NCBI GenBank assembly: GCA_022823225.1 | Contig: JAJDXM010000092.1 | Coordinates: forward strand, 1-64,000 | Source: Gemmatimonadota bacterium | GTDB taxonomy: Bacteria; Gemmatimonadota; Gemmatimonadetes; Longimicrobiales; Gaopeijiaceae | Length of the DNA: 64,000 nt | Direction of reading: 5' to 3' | Translations under genes and position numbers: made by a program | The notes under the pieces: model-generated | Told to the model about the DNA's origin: nothing | Databases searched by the model: none | The model's input: the letters and a program-made list of their open reading frames with translations, nothing else | Shown here: positions 48,435-56,684 of the stretch, piece after piece | How positions within the stretch are numbered: the stretch's first letter is position 1 | How the letters are laid out: each line of letters opens with the position of its first letter

Positions 48435-49609
48435 TCAAACCCCTGGCGTTCCCCGGACGTGAGGGAGCAATCCATGCCCAGGCACCATTCCCCGCAGGAA
48501 GTCGCCGACCGGCAGGCACCAGATTCCGTCGATGTTCAGGCGTTCGCTACCGCGATAGAGCATGGCGGCGTCAGCCTCAGGATAGTCCGTGCGGAAAGTC
48601 CGCAGGGCGCGCAGGTCCGAAGAATGCACCCGTCCGGCATTCTTGACTTCAAACGCGTGAAACCCTGTGCGGCCATAGACGACAAAGTCGACCTCGGTGC
48701 CTCCCCTGGTACGCCAGTAGTACACTGAAGGGCCCTCGCCGGAGTAGGCCGCCCATGCGCGCAGGTGCTGGGCCACCAGTCCCTCCAGAGCCTGGCCGTC
48801 GATATCACCGGGCCGGTCCAGGGACCGGTGGGACGCAATGAGCGGAAGACACCGGCGTCGAACAGGTAGAACTTGTCGCGGGCCACTGTCGCCCGCTTCG
48901 CGCGCTTGCGGAAAACGGGTACCCGGAACGCCATCAACAGATCCTCGAGGATGCCCACATACCCAGCGACCACTTTCCGCGTCACTTCGCACTCCCTCGC
49001 AACCGCCGCCAGGTTCAGCTGTCCGCCGTGGGAGAAGCTGATCGCTTCCAGGAACCGCGCGAATGCGCCGACATCGCGCGTCAGGCCCTCTGCGCGCACC
49101 TCCTGATCGATGTAGAGGGTCGCGTACGCTTCGAGTGTGTGTTCGGGGGATGATGCGTCCACCACCAACGGAACAAGGCCGACTTGAAGCGCTCGTTCGA
49201 GATCGAAATCGGGCAGCTCGGCGGCCATGAACGGATGGAGGGTGCGGTGCAGGGCCCGTCCGCCCAGCAGGTTGACCTCTCCACGACGAAGCTTGCGAGC
49301 ACTGGATCCGGTGAGTACGAAGCGTGGCGGGGATGGCTCTTCCAGAACCGCATGCACAACCGACAGCAGTTCGGGAACCCGCTGGATTTCGTCGATCACG
49401 ACAGTGCGCGCGTCCGGTGAGCCTGCCAGCGAGTCCCGCAGCCGCTCCGGGCGCGCAGACAGCCTGCGCTGGAGCCGAGGTTCCAGGAGGTCGAGGTACA
49501 GCGAGTCGGGCAACCGGGCCCGCAGCCACGTCGACTTGCCGGTCCCACGCGGACCGAACAGAAAGAAGCTCTGCTGTGGAATCCTGACAAATCGACTTAC
49601 CAGGTTCAT
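48435..49609 (-). pseudogene. DUF4143-type AAA ATPase, frameshifted
   Basis: From ATG 49609 the frame encodes an ATPase with Walker A 'GPRGTGKST', Walker B 'TVVIDEIQRVPEL' and 'FVLTGSSARKL', followed by the DUF4143 region 'LYIDQEVRAEGLTRDVGAFARFLEAI' in pattern. At 48821-48823, in 'LRPTGP', the frame shifts: the original frame reads nonsense to 48536, while the other frame continues the family sequence ('LDRPGDIDGQALEGLVAQHL', 'WRTRGGTEVDFVV', 'AFEVKNAGRV') to 48435. One missing base in a CCC run is enough. Either recent decay or a sequence error. Confidence 0.8.
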
Positions 49610-49667
49610 TTTGCGTCGCAAAGTGGCTGTGAACAGGCCGAAATGTAACTCCAGAAGGCCTAATCAA

Positions 49668-50330
49668 TCAAGACAGCGAAGGCCCGTCTCGCACCACCAC
49701 CAGCACCCGCCACACCATCCCGTCGCGCAGGTAGCTCCGCGACAGCCCGTGCCGCGCCAGCACGGCCTCGACCTGGTCCGGGTCGTGGACATACACGCGG
49801 AACGGATGGCGGCGCAGACGCTGGAAGAAGTTCACCACTGCGACGCCGGAGCGCATGAACCGCGTGCCGCGCGGGAAGATCAGTCCCAGGGTGCGCCGCG
49901 CCCGGACTGCCGCCGCGCCGAGGAGCGCGGGCATGTCCGGATAGCAGCACACCACCCGGTCGAGCGTGACGATGTCGGCGGCCTCGACTTTGTTCGCCTC
50001 CCGAACAAAGTCCCCCTCGACGTAGGTCATCCTGTCGGCGTACCCGCGAGCCTCCGCCTCGGCGCGCGCCGCCGCGAGGTAGGCGGGCGAGGCGTCCGCG
50101 CTGGTGCCACGAGCGGTGCCGCGCGCCATCAGCTCGTGCTGGATTGCCCCGACCCCTCCCCCGATGTCGATGAAGGTTGCGCCCGCGACACCGGCGCTTG
50201 CACCCGCGACCGCATCAATGAGCCTTCGCGTGGCCCGCCCGGGTCCCTTCCGGCGGTAGTGCCGAAGCTGGCGGCGAGCCATCCGGTCGCCGAACATGTC
50301 TTCAATCCCCTGGCATTGGCAGCAGGTCAC
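49668..50330 (-). CDS. SAM-dependent methyltransferase (class I)
   Basis: A 220-aa methyltransferase. The SAM-binding motif is 'FIDIGGGVGAIQHEL', followed by the acidic turn 'GTSADASPAYL' and 'VTLDRVVCCYPDMPALL' as motif II. N-terminal 'TCCQCQGIEDMF' has three Cys and recurs in relatives annotated as Mg-protoporphyrin methyltransferase-like, but no chlorophyll genes are nearby, so that role is unlikely. Substrate unknown. Single gene between the DUF4143 gene and the dispersed repeat. Confidence 0.87.
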   Translation of the reverse strand: MTCCQCQGIEDMFGDRMARRQLRHYRRKGPGRATRRLIDAVAGASAGVAGATFIDIGGGVGAIQHELMARGTARGTSADASPAYLAAARAEAEARGYADRMTYVEGDFVREANKVEAADIVTLDRVVCCYPDMPALLGAAAVRARRTLGLIFPRGTRFMRSGVAVVNFFQRLRRHPFRVYVHDPDQVEAVLARHGLSRSYLRDGMVWRVLVVVRDGPSLS

Positions 50331-50409
50331 GGGACTTCCACCTGAATCGGTTCACGCCAATCGCGGTCGAAGTGATCCTACTGCCGCGACCGGCTTCCGG
50401 ATAGCTGGC

Positions 50410-50618
50410 AGGCGCCGGGCTGGCAAGGCGCGACGAAGGGCGAATAGCAGAGCTATTTGCCCGAGGAGCAACGCATAGCGGAGCCTCAAGGACCAAAATG
50501 TAAATAAAACATGACATTTGGTAATGTAGACATGACAGTCAGGTTCGGCGAACGCAGCGGTCCAGCGCGGATGCATCGGTGCTCGAATAGCCGAGAAATC
50601 TCCGGGACGGGACACTAG
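50410..50618. repeat. Second copy of the MITE-like repeat, left end missing
   Basis: The 209 bases match 28696-28904 without gaps and with only a few changes. The right terminus TCCGGGACGGGACACTAG (50601-50618) is perfect; the left terminal repeat is absent, so this copy is truncated. Its CTAG end supplies the TAG stop of the FtsX-like gene on the minus strand, as the other copy does for the cyclophilin gene. The 284-base gap after the methyltransferase gene holds nothing else. Confidence 0.75.
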
Positions 50619-51868
50619 CGGTTGGCGAGCGAGTCGGCGGGCGGCACGCGAACGGCTCGCCAGGCCGGCAGAAGGGCCGCGACGATTCCGGTGATCGCGA
50701 GGGCGATCGCGCTGACCAAGGGTCCCACCACGGAGTATTCGACCGTCAGCATGGGACGGACCGCCGAGCCGCCGAAGGACCAGGTGTCGATGAACCGGCT
50801 GAGGTCGATGGGGTTTTCGTAGATGTAGATCATGAGCGGGACCGCGAGGGCCAGCCCGGCGCCCAGCGACAGCAGCCCCAGAAGGATCCCTTCATAGACG
50901 ACGATCCGGCCCACCGAAAGGCCCGATGTTCCCAGCGCCCGCGCGACCCCGAACTCCCGGCGGCGCTCGAAGGTCGCCAGGAGCATCGCGTTCGCGACCC
51001 CGAAGGCCGCCATCCCGAAGATGAACGCGGCAACGACCCAATTCATCGAGTCGGCGTAGGTGACGATGAAGAAGAGCTGTGGCTGCAGGACCGACCACGG
51101 CTCGGTGCGCAGTCCCGGTGCGATCGCCGCCGCGGCCTCCCGGATCCGGTCCGCGGCCACCTCCGATTCGCGGACGCGTTCCACGGACACCGCCACCTCG
51201 TGGATGCGCCCGGGGTCCATCGCCATGAGTTGCGCGAGCGTGCCGAGCTCGAGGAGCGCGTAGCTGTCGTCGAACGCCCCTACGCCGACGCCGAAGATCC
51301 CCGACACGGTGAAGGGGTCGTTCCCCGTCGACCCATCGGCCGCGGGAGCCACCAGCACCACCTCGTCGCCCACCTGAGCACCGACCGTTTCAGCCATTGC
51401 TTCGCCCAACGCGATCTCGCCCGGGCCCGGCATCCGCCCCGCCACCAGCGAGCTCCCGAAGCGGCTGACTTCCGCTTCGCGCACCGGGTCGATCCCCATC
51501 AGGATTCCCCCCACCGTTTCGTCACCGGAGCTGACCAGCCCGCCCCCGTACAGGCGCGGCGCCGCCCCCACCACCCCATCCTGCCCCTCCACCGCAGCCA
51601 GCAGGGCCCCAACATCCAGCCCCGCCCGGCCCCCGAGCGTGCGGTGGATGCTCCGCTCGGGCTCGTAGTCCTCGGCGTGGATCTGCACCTGCCCCGTCGC
51701 CACGCGCGTCCCGTTGGAGACGAGCTCCTCCATCATCCCGTCCATGTACCCGATCATGAGGACCGAGGCCACGAAGCCGAAGGTGAGGGCGGATGCCGTC
51801 AGCGCCGTGCGGCGGCGGTTGCGCCCCAGATTCCGCCAGGCGATCCGCCACCACATCCGGTTGGTCAC
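50615..51868 (-). CDS. FtsX/LolC-like ABC transporter permease
   Basis: A membrane permease of the MacB/LolCE type: N-terminal helix 'MWWRIAWRNLGRNRRRTALTA', periplasmic domain, then three C-terminal helices with 'RRREFGVARALGTSGLSVGRIVVYEG' and the final 'PAWRAVRVPPADSLANR'. GTG at 51868 is preferred; ATG 51856 is possible, and the longer frame to 51919 only adds repeat-derived residues. It works with an ATPase, normally for lipoprotein release or export. The upstream gene is LolA-like, but no ATPase gene is present; the repeat sits where one might be expected. Confidence 0.85.
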   Translation of the reverse strand: MTNRMWWRIAWRNLGRNRRRTALTASALTFGFVASVLMIGYMDGMMEELVSNGTRVATGQVQIHAEDYEPERSIHRTLGGRAGLDVGALLAAVEGQDGVVGAAPRLYGGGLVSSGDETVGGILMGIDPVREAEVSRFGSSLVAGRMPGPGEIALGEAMAETVGAQVGDEVVLVAPAADGSTGNDPFTVSGIFGVGVGAFDDSYALLELGTLAQLMAMDPGRIHEVAVSVERVRESEVAADRIREAAAAIAPGLRTEPWSVLQPQLFFIVTYADSMNWVVAAFIFGMAAFGVANAMLLATFERRREFGVARALGTSGLSVGRIVVYEGILLGLLSLGAGLALAVPLMIYIYENPIDLSRFIDTWSFGGSAVRPMLTVEYSVVGPLVSAIALAITGIVAALLPAWRAVRVPPADSLANR

Positions 51869-51873
51869 GAGCC

Positions 51874-51981
51874 CCAATCCGTCATTGGCGCGCCCGCCGC
51901 CCATGAGAGGCCGGCCCAATCCGTCATCGGCGCGCCCGCCACCCGCCCGCGCCCGTCCCGATCCGTCATCGGCGCGCCCGC
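51874..51981. repeat. Three 24-bp cores at exact 42-bp period
   Basis: CCAATCCGTCATTGGCGCGC at 51874, CCAATCCGTCATCGGCGCGC at 51916 and CCGATCCGTCATCGGCGCGC at 51958, each followed by CCGC. The third unit holds the stop codon of the LolA-like gene; the other two lie between it and the permease. A 42-bp triplication of the gene junction explains it. It places extra in-frame codons (GG-RA-DDGLG-type) ahead of the permease. Confidence 0.7.
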
Positions 51982-52751
51982 AGGTTGCGCAGGCTGAAGA
52001 AATCCTCGCTCAGCCCCACGTCGAACTCCAGCTCCAGGTAGGTCACGACCGTGCGTTCCTCGCTGTCGGCGGGCTGGATCACCGTGTGCGTCGGCACCAG
52101 GCGCCCGCCCAGGGATCCGAAGTCCGAGAAGGTGATGGTCCGCGAGACCGTCCCGTCCTCATCGTAGTAGCGCGCCCAAAGCGGCATGCGGTCGCCCTTT
52201 CGGATCTGCTGCTCGATCCGACCCCAGATCACCGGCGCCTCGGGCTTGGGCGTCATCGTGAATTCCCAGACCTCTTCGCCGTCGCGGTCGCCCTCGTAGG
52301 AGATGACGATGTCGTAGTCCTCGATGATGCGGCTCTCCTTGACCAGGTCGTCGTTCGTGAAGTGTGAGCCCATCCACGCACCGAGCATCATCGACGGCGG
52401 AATCCTGATTGTGCGGTCGGCGCGCGGCAGGTACTGCCACACTTCGTTCTCGACCTTGAGAGTGCCGGCACCCGCCTCGCGCGGGGGACTGTCCACGCGG
52501 ATCAGCGAGTGCTCGGTCCCAAGCGACCACACCCGCATTTCGAGCGCGCGCGACCAGTTCTCCGTGTCGATCTCCATCCGCATCCGGCCGGTACTCGACT
52601 CGCCACGCATGAGGCGATCGACCTCGTCGATGATCTCCAGGACCCTGGCGTCGGTCTGGGCGGCGCCCGGACCGGGCTGCGCGGCCACGGCCACCGCGCC
52701 CAGAAACAGAGAGTAGGCGGTCCCTCGCCAAGTGTACGGTAAACGTGACAT
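51966..52751 (-). CDS. Outer-membrane lipoprotein-sorting protein (LolA-like)
   Basis: A 261-aa exported protein with signal peptide to 'GPGAAQT'. The core fits the LolA-like/DUF family found next to LolCE-type permeases: 'EIIDEVDRLMRGESSTGRMRMEI', 'VDSPPREAGAGTLKVENEVWQYLP', 'PSMMLGAWMGSHFTNDDLV'. It probably carries a lipid or lipoprotein through the periplasm. AGAGG precedes the ATG by ten bases. The ATG lies inside a perfect palindrome (52747-52762), so expression may be controlled at that site. Confidence 0.87.
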   Translation of the reverse strand: MSRLPYTWRGTAYSLFLGAVAVAAQPGPGAAQTDARVLEIIDEVDRLMRGESSTGRMRMEIDTENWSRALEMRVWSLGTEHSLIRVDSPPREAGAGTLKVENEVWQYLPRADRTIRIPPSMMLGAWMGSHFTNDDLVKESRIIEDYDIVISYEGDRDGEEVWEFTMTPKPEAPVIWGRIEQQIRKGDRMPLWARYYDEDGTVSRTITFSDFGSLGGRLVPTHTVIQPADSEERTVVTYLELEFDVGLSEDFFSLRNLRARR

Positions 52752-52762
52752 TTTGTAATGTC
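52747..52762. promoter_or_regulatory. Palindrome GACATT-N4-AATGTC overlapping a start codon
   Basis: GACATTTTGTAATGTC is a perfect 6-bp palindrome in an AT-rich gap between the LolA-like gene (minus) and a membrane protein gene (plus). The ATG of the LolA-like gene is part of it. A near match, TGACATTTGGTAATGT, occurs inside both MITE copies (28799 and 50513). It looks like a repressor site; the regulator is unknown. Confidence 0.45.
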
Positions 52763-52951
52763 CTCTTTACATCATGGTCGCTGCCGCACCCCACGGGATG
52801 ACCTCGCGGCGCCCACTTCCGGCCGGTCGGTGCCGGGCCAGGCTTCGGATCCTCCAAACTGGCCCGTGGCAATCCGCCACACTATTGTGCCAAACCGGCG
52901 CGGGCCAGGCGCCCGCGCAAACCTCCACCCCGCAACGCGGATTCACTCTCA

Positions 52952-53512
52952 ATGGTAACCCTTTCCGCCCTCTGGGCGCCCGTTCTTCTTGCCGGGGGCA
53001 TCGTGTTCATGGTCAGCGCCATGGTCTGGATGTTCATGCCGCACCACAAGAACGACTTCTCTCCTCCGGACGACCAGGATGCCCTGATGGACGCCGTCCG
53101 CAACACCACTGCCGGCCCGGGGATGTACTACTTTCCCTGGGCCGGTCCCGAAGGGGAGCAGTCCGACGCCTACAGGGCCCGGGTGCACGCCGGACCCGTC
53201 GGCATCCTGCGCGTTCGCGATTCGAAGGCGGTGCTCGACATGCGCTCGTCGATCCTCAAGTCTCTTCTCCTGCACCTGGTGGTCGCGCTCTTCGTAGGCT
53301 ACCTGGCGTCCGCGACCCTTCCGGCCGACACCGGCTACTCGAAGGTCTTCCAGGTCACCGGCACGGCTGCGTTCCTGGCGCATGGCTTCATCGGCTTCCA
53401 GGACAGCATCTGGTTCGGCCTTCCCCCGCGCGTCGCCTTCAAGCACGCCGGCGACGGTCTGGCCTACGCGCTGGTGACGGCGGCGATCTTCGGCTGGCTG
53501 TGGCCCCGCTGA
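52952..53512 (+). CDS. Hypothetical membrane protein, 186 aa
   Basis: Three to four membrane helices: residues about 4-28 ('LWAPVLLAGGIVFMVSAMVWMF'), 105-122, 131-150 and 168-184 ('ALVTAAIFGWLWP'). Between the first and second is a soluble part with 'HHKNDFSPPDDQDALMDAVR', which resembles proteins of unknown function common in environmental genomes. No active-site pattern. It is 60 bases upstream of the OsmC gene and may be cotranscribed. Confidence 0.75.
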   Translation: MVTLSALWAPVLLAGGIVFMVSAMVWMFMPHHKNDFSPPDDQDALMDAVRNTTAGPGMYYFPWAGPEGEQSDAYRARVHAGPVGILRVRDSKAVLDMRSSILKSLLLHLVVALFVGYLASATLPADTGYSKVFQVTGTAAFLAHGFIGFQDSIWFGLPPRVAFKHAGDGLAYALVTAAIFGWLWPR

Positions 53513-53572
53513 GCGCCGCCCATGCAGGGCGCCCACAATTCCCAACGAACCATTGACTGGAGCAATTCCCCG

Positions 53573-54031
53573 ATGAACGACATCGTCTACGAAGCGGATA
53601 TCCGAATCGAGCGCACCCGCGGCCCGCACCGCCTCGCCTGGCTCCCGGCCCACGACGGCCCCGTCGAGTTCGGCGTTCATGGCGCAATCGCCGAGCACTA
53701 CGGCGTGCGCCTCAAGACCGAGACAACCACCACGCTCGACTACGTGATCGCCGCGACCGGAGGCTGACTCGTCGGCACCTTCGGAGGCGTGCTGGAGGCA
53801 CGCGGGATCGCAGCGTCGGACGGCAGGCTGGTCGCTGAAGTCAAGGGCAGGGTCGGCAAGGAGGAAGGCGTACTCGTCGTCCGCCATATCCATGTGAAGT
53901 ACCTGTTGCGGGCCGCCGACGAGGACGAGGCGGCGATTGCGAGGGCCTACGACCTGCACCCCATGCGGTGTCCGGTCTACCGGACGCTCCACAAATGCAT
54001 AGACATCACGACGGAGCTGGCGATTCTGTAG
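53573..54031 (+). CDS. OsmC-family selenoprotein
   Basis: OsmC proteins are thiol peroxidases that reduce organic hydroperoxides. ATG 53573 follows GGAG. The frame meets TGA at 53765-53767 and continues in frame to TAG 54031; across it the sequence reads 'DYVIAATGG-U-LVGTFGGVLEARGI', where ordinary OsmC has Cys at U. Residue 65 is therefore Sec, and the partner Cys is C133 in 'MRCPVYRT', giving the usual two-thiol site. Full length is 152 aa, normal for the family. Read without Sec it looks like two broken genes. A stem-loop lies 19 bases after the TGA. Confidence 0.9.
53787..53803 (+). promoter_or_regulatory. Candidate bacterial SECIS hairpin of the OsmC gene
   Basis: GCGTGC-TGGAG-GCACGC forms a perfect 6-bp stem with a 5-base G-containing loop, starting 19 bases after the selenocysteine TGA. 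Distance and loop size fit bacterial SECIS elements. It differs in sequence from the selD hairpin, as expected since these structures are coding too. SelB recognition is inferred. Confidence 0.55.
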
Positions 54032-54111
54032 GGCGGCCGGCGCGGAGCGGGCGGGCGGTGGCCCGCGGGCCGGCGGCAGGCCGGCCGGGGCGCCGCCAGG
54101 ATCCACCGTCC

Positions 54112-55257
54112 ATGGACCGCCGCAGGTGGCTAAGGCTGTCGGCCGCGACAGTCGCCGGCGGCTGGGCGGCCGGATGCGCGTTTCCGGGCACAGGCCGGGG
54201 GTGGGACGTCGCGGCGCTTGCCGGATTCCACCCCGCGACCGTCTCGCCCGACCGGGTTATTCGCGTCGACGCCGGAGTGCGACCCTATCGCCCACAGGGG
54301 TTCGTGGTGCGGGCGGAGGCGCTCGCCGGCAAGCTTCTCGTCCACAACTACGGACACGGCGGGGGCGGCGTGACGCTGTCCTGGGGCACCGCCGGAATGG
54401 CCGCCGATCTGATCACGGGCGGCGGGCCCGAGGGCGACGTGGCGGTCGTCGGCGCCGGCGCGGTGGGACTCGCGACGGCCCGGCTGCTACAGCGGCGCGG
54501 ACGGCACGTCACCATCTACGCCCGCGAGCTCCCCCCCGACACCACATCGAACGTCGCGGGCGCGCAGTGGTCGCCCACATCGGTCTCCGACAGCCTCGAC
54601 GGCTCGTTCGGCGTCCAGTTCGAGGAAGCTTCGCGGCGCGCACACCGTCACTTCCAGAACCTTGTCGGCCCCGACTACGGCGTGCGCTGGATCGACAACT
54701 ACTTCCTTTCGGAACGGCGGCTGGGAATCCCGGGGTACATGTCGAGGATCCGCGACCTTTACCCCGGGCTCGAGGACCTGGAGGGCGACGCGCACCCCTT
54801 CCCCACCCGCTTCGCGCGCCGCGTGGCGACGATGTTCATCGAACCGCCGCGCTACCTGCGGGCGCTGATCCGCGATTTTCGGCTCGCCGGGGGCGACCTG
54901 GTCGTGGGGGAGATCGCCGACCAGCGGCAACTGGCCACGCTGCCCGAGCCCGTCATCGCCAACTGCACCGGCCTCGGCGCCAGGGAACTCTTCGGCGACG
55001 ACTCGCTGATCCCCGTCAAGGGCCAGCTCGTCGTACTGCGTCCCCAGCCCGCACTCGACTACCTGACGATCGGCGGCGGACGCTTCTCCCGGAGCGGCAA
55101 CCAGTACATGTTCCCGCGCTCCGACGGCGTCCTGCTGGGCGGGACATTCGAGCGGGGAGTCGAGAGTCCTGAACCCGACCCGGTGCAGACGGAGCGCATC
55201 CTGTCGGTCCACCGGAGCTTCTTCGACGCAATGGAGGAGAAGGCGGGACGCAGATGA
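54112..55257 (+). CDS. FAD-dependent D-amino-acid-oxidase-like oxidoreductase
   Basis: A 381-aa DAO-family flavoenzyme with a Tat-like N-terminus (MDRRRWLRLSAATVAGG, then 'GCAF'), so probably exported, possibly as a lipoprotein. Unusually the 'RPYRPQGFVVRAE' and 'HNYGHGGGGVTLSWG' blocks that normally lie near the C-terminus come before the FAD Rossmann motif 'VAVVGAGAVGLATARLLQRRG', a circularly permuted order. 'NCTGLGARELFGDDSLIPVKGQLV' and a late 'PRSDGVLLGGTFERG' follow. It should oxidise an amino acid or amine with release of peroxide. Confidence 0.87.
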   Translation: MDRRRWLRLSAATVAGGWAAGCAFPGTGRGWDVAALAGFHPATVSPDRVIRVDAGVRPYRPQGFVVRAEALAGKLLVHNYGHGGGGVTLSWGTAGMAADLITGGGPEGDVAVVGAGAVGLATARLLQRRGRHVTIYARELPPDTTSNVAGAQWSPTSVSDSLDGSFGVQFEEASRRAHRHFQNLVGPDYGVRWIDNYFLSERRLGIPGYMSRIRDLYPGLEDLEGDAHPFPTRFARRVATMFIEPPRYLRALIRDFRLAGGDLVVGEIADQRQLATLPEPVIANCTGLGARELFGDDSLIPVKGQLVVLRPQPALDYLTIGGGRFSRSGNQYMFPRSDGVLLGGTFERGVESPEPDPVQTERILSVHRSFFDAMEEKAGRR

Positions 55258-55362
55258 CGAGGCAGGAACCTTTGACGCGGCGACACTCGTATGCCCAATT
55301 ATTGGGTCGGAGGCCGACGCCGGCACTCCGACAATCGACCAGATACGGAAGGGATGGACTGA

Positions 55363-55425
55363 ATGGCCCAGATCCTGAAACGGATCCTGCGCTTTGTCCT
55401 CGACTGGCTGCGCTCCAAGATCTGA
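55363..55425 (+). CDS. Possible 20-residue amphipathic peptide
   Basis: ATG 55363 to TGA 55425 would encode MAQILKRILR-FVLDWLRSKI: alternating Leu/Ile/Val/Phe/Trp with Lys/Arg, a strongly amphipathic, cationic helix. AAGGGA lies ten bases before. It stands in the 243-base gap between the oxidoreductase and cytochrome genes, where no other gene is seen. It could be a membrane-active small protein or chance; too short to judge from one copy. Confidence 0.3.
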   Translation: MAQILKRILRFVLDWLRSKI

Positions 55426-55500
55426 CGTAACATTCGAGCGCACTTCGGAACGGGACGTGCCCGGAGCCGGAGCGAACCCGGGAGCGGAGTGAAGGCGAAC

Positions 55501-56682
55501 ATGGCACAGCGCACCCTCCTCGCCATCGCGGCGGCCATTCCGCTCGGTATCGCCGTACCCGCCGCCGCCCAGCTTCCCTACGCCGTCAACGGCGCCGACC
55601 TCGCGGACGCGTCCGGCGAGGCCATCTACGCCAACTCCTGCGCGAACTGCCACGGACTGGACGGGACGGGAGTGGAACCCTCCCTGTTGGCCTTCGAGGA
55701 GGAGATGCCCGACTTTACGGACTGCGACTTCGCGGCCCGCGAGCCCGACGGGGACTGGATCGCGGTGGCGCACGAGGGCGGGCCGGTGCGCGGCTTCAGC
55801 GAGATGATGCCGGCGTTTCGGGGCGCCCTCAGCGAGGAGCAGCTTGAGCGCGTGATGGGGTACATCCGCAGCCTGTGCACCGACGACAACTGGCCGCGCG
55901 GGGAACTCAACCTGCCGCGCCCGCTGGTCACCGAGAAGGCGTATCCGGAGGATGAGTGGGTGGTCGAGGCGGGGGTCGATCTGGAGGGGGACGGGGCGGC
56001 GGCCGGCGCGTACGTCTACGAGCGGCGCTACGGTCCCCGCAGCCAGGTCGAAGTGGTAATCCCCTACGGCTGGCGGGGCAGCCGCGCCGGCTCGCACGAT
56101 CACGGAACGGACGACGATCGCGCGCCGGGCGCCGGAGACGGGGGAAGCCACGGCCTGGGCGACATCGTGCTGGGCGTCAAGCACGCGCTCTATCACAGCT
56201 CCCAGACCGGCACCATCTTCTCGCTGGGAGGCGAGGTCTTCCTCGCCACCGGTGATGAGGAAGCCGGGTTGGGGGCGCCCGGAAACGCGGTGGAGGCGTT
56301 CGCCGCCTTCGGTCAGATCCTGCCCAACGACGCGTTCATCCAGGCCCAGGCCGGGGTTGAGGCGCCGCTCTACGAGGACGCCGCCAACGAGGTGTTCGGG
56401 CGTTTCGTGCTGGGCGCGACCTTCACGGAGGGACAGTGGGGGCGCGCGTGGACGCCGATGGTGGAGGTGCAGGCAAGGCGGGATCTGGAGTCGGGAGCCG
56501 CGACGCACCTCGACCTCATCCCCCAGGTGCAGGTCGCGCTCAACACCCGGCAGCACGTGCTGGGGAACATCGGTGTTCTGGTGCCGGTGGGAAGTGTCGC
56601 GAACGAACGCGCGCGACCCATGCGTCTGGTCGCGTACGTTCTGCTCGACTGGTTCGACGGCGGATTCTTCGAGGGATGGTGA
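55501..56682 (+). CDS. Cytochrome c fused to outer-membrane beta-barrel
   Basis: A 393-aa exported protein. ATG 55501 starts a signal peptide ending 'PAAAQL'. Residues 35-130 are a monoheme cytochrome c: C47-A-N-C50-H51 and a probable axial Met in 'EMMPAF'. Residues from about 150 to the end are beta-rich and end in aromatic strands ('LDWFDGGFFEGW'), like outer-membrane barrels of the MetA-pathway type. A His/Asp-rich loop ('GSHDHGTDDD') sits between strands. The fusion would place a heme at an outer-membrane pore. The pentaheme gene starts 3 bases later. Confidence 0.85.
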   Translation: MAQRTLLAIAAAIPLGIAVPAAAQLPYAVNGADLADASGEAIYANSCANCHGLDGTGVEPSLLAFEEEMPDFTDCDFAAREPDGDWIAVAHEGGPVRGFSEMMPAFRGALSEEQLERVMGYIRSLCTDDNWPRGELNLPRPLVTEKAYPEDEWVVEAGVDLEGDGAAAGAYVYERRYGPRSQVEVVIPYGWRGSRAGSHDHGTDDDRAPGAGDGGSHGLGDIVLGVKHALYHSSQTGTIFSLGGEVFLATGDEEAGLGAPGNAVEAFAAFGQILPNDAFIQAQAGVEAPLYEDAANEVFGRFVLGATFTEGQWGRAWTPMVEVQARRDLESGAATHLDLIPQVQVALNTRQHVLGNIGVLVPVGSVANERARPMRLVAYVLLDWFDGGFFEGW

Positions 56683-56684
56683 CG

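Noticed and set aside
49668-50330. Mg-protoporphyrin IX methyltransferase (chlorophyll synthesis)
   Set aside because: Only general SAM motifs are visible and no photosynthesis genes are nearby; kept as a generic methyltransferase.
54487-56556. 689-codon minus-strand frame
   Set aside because: Covers the oxidoreductase and cytochrome fusion, both with clear motifs on the plus strand.
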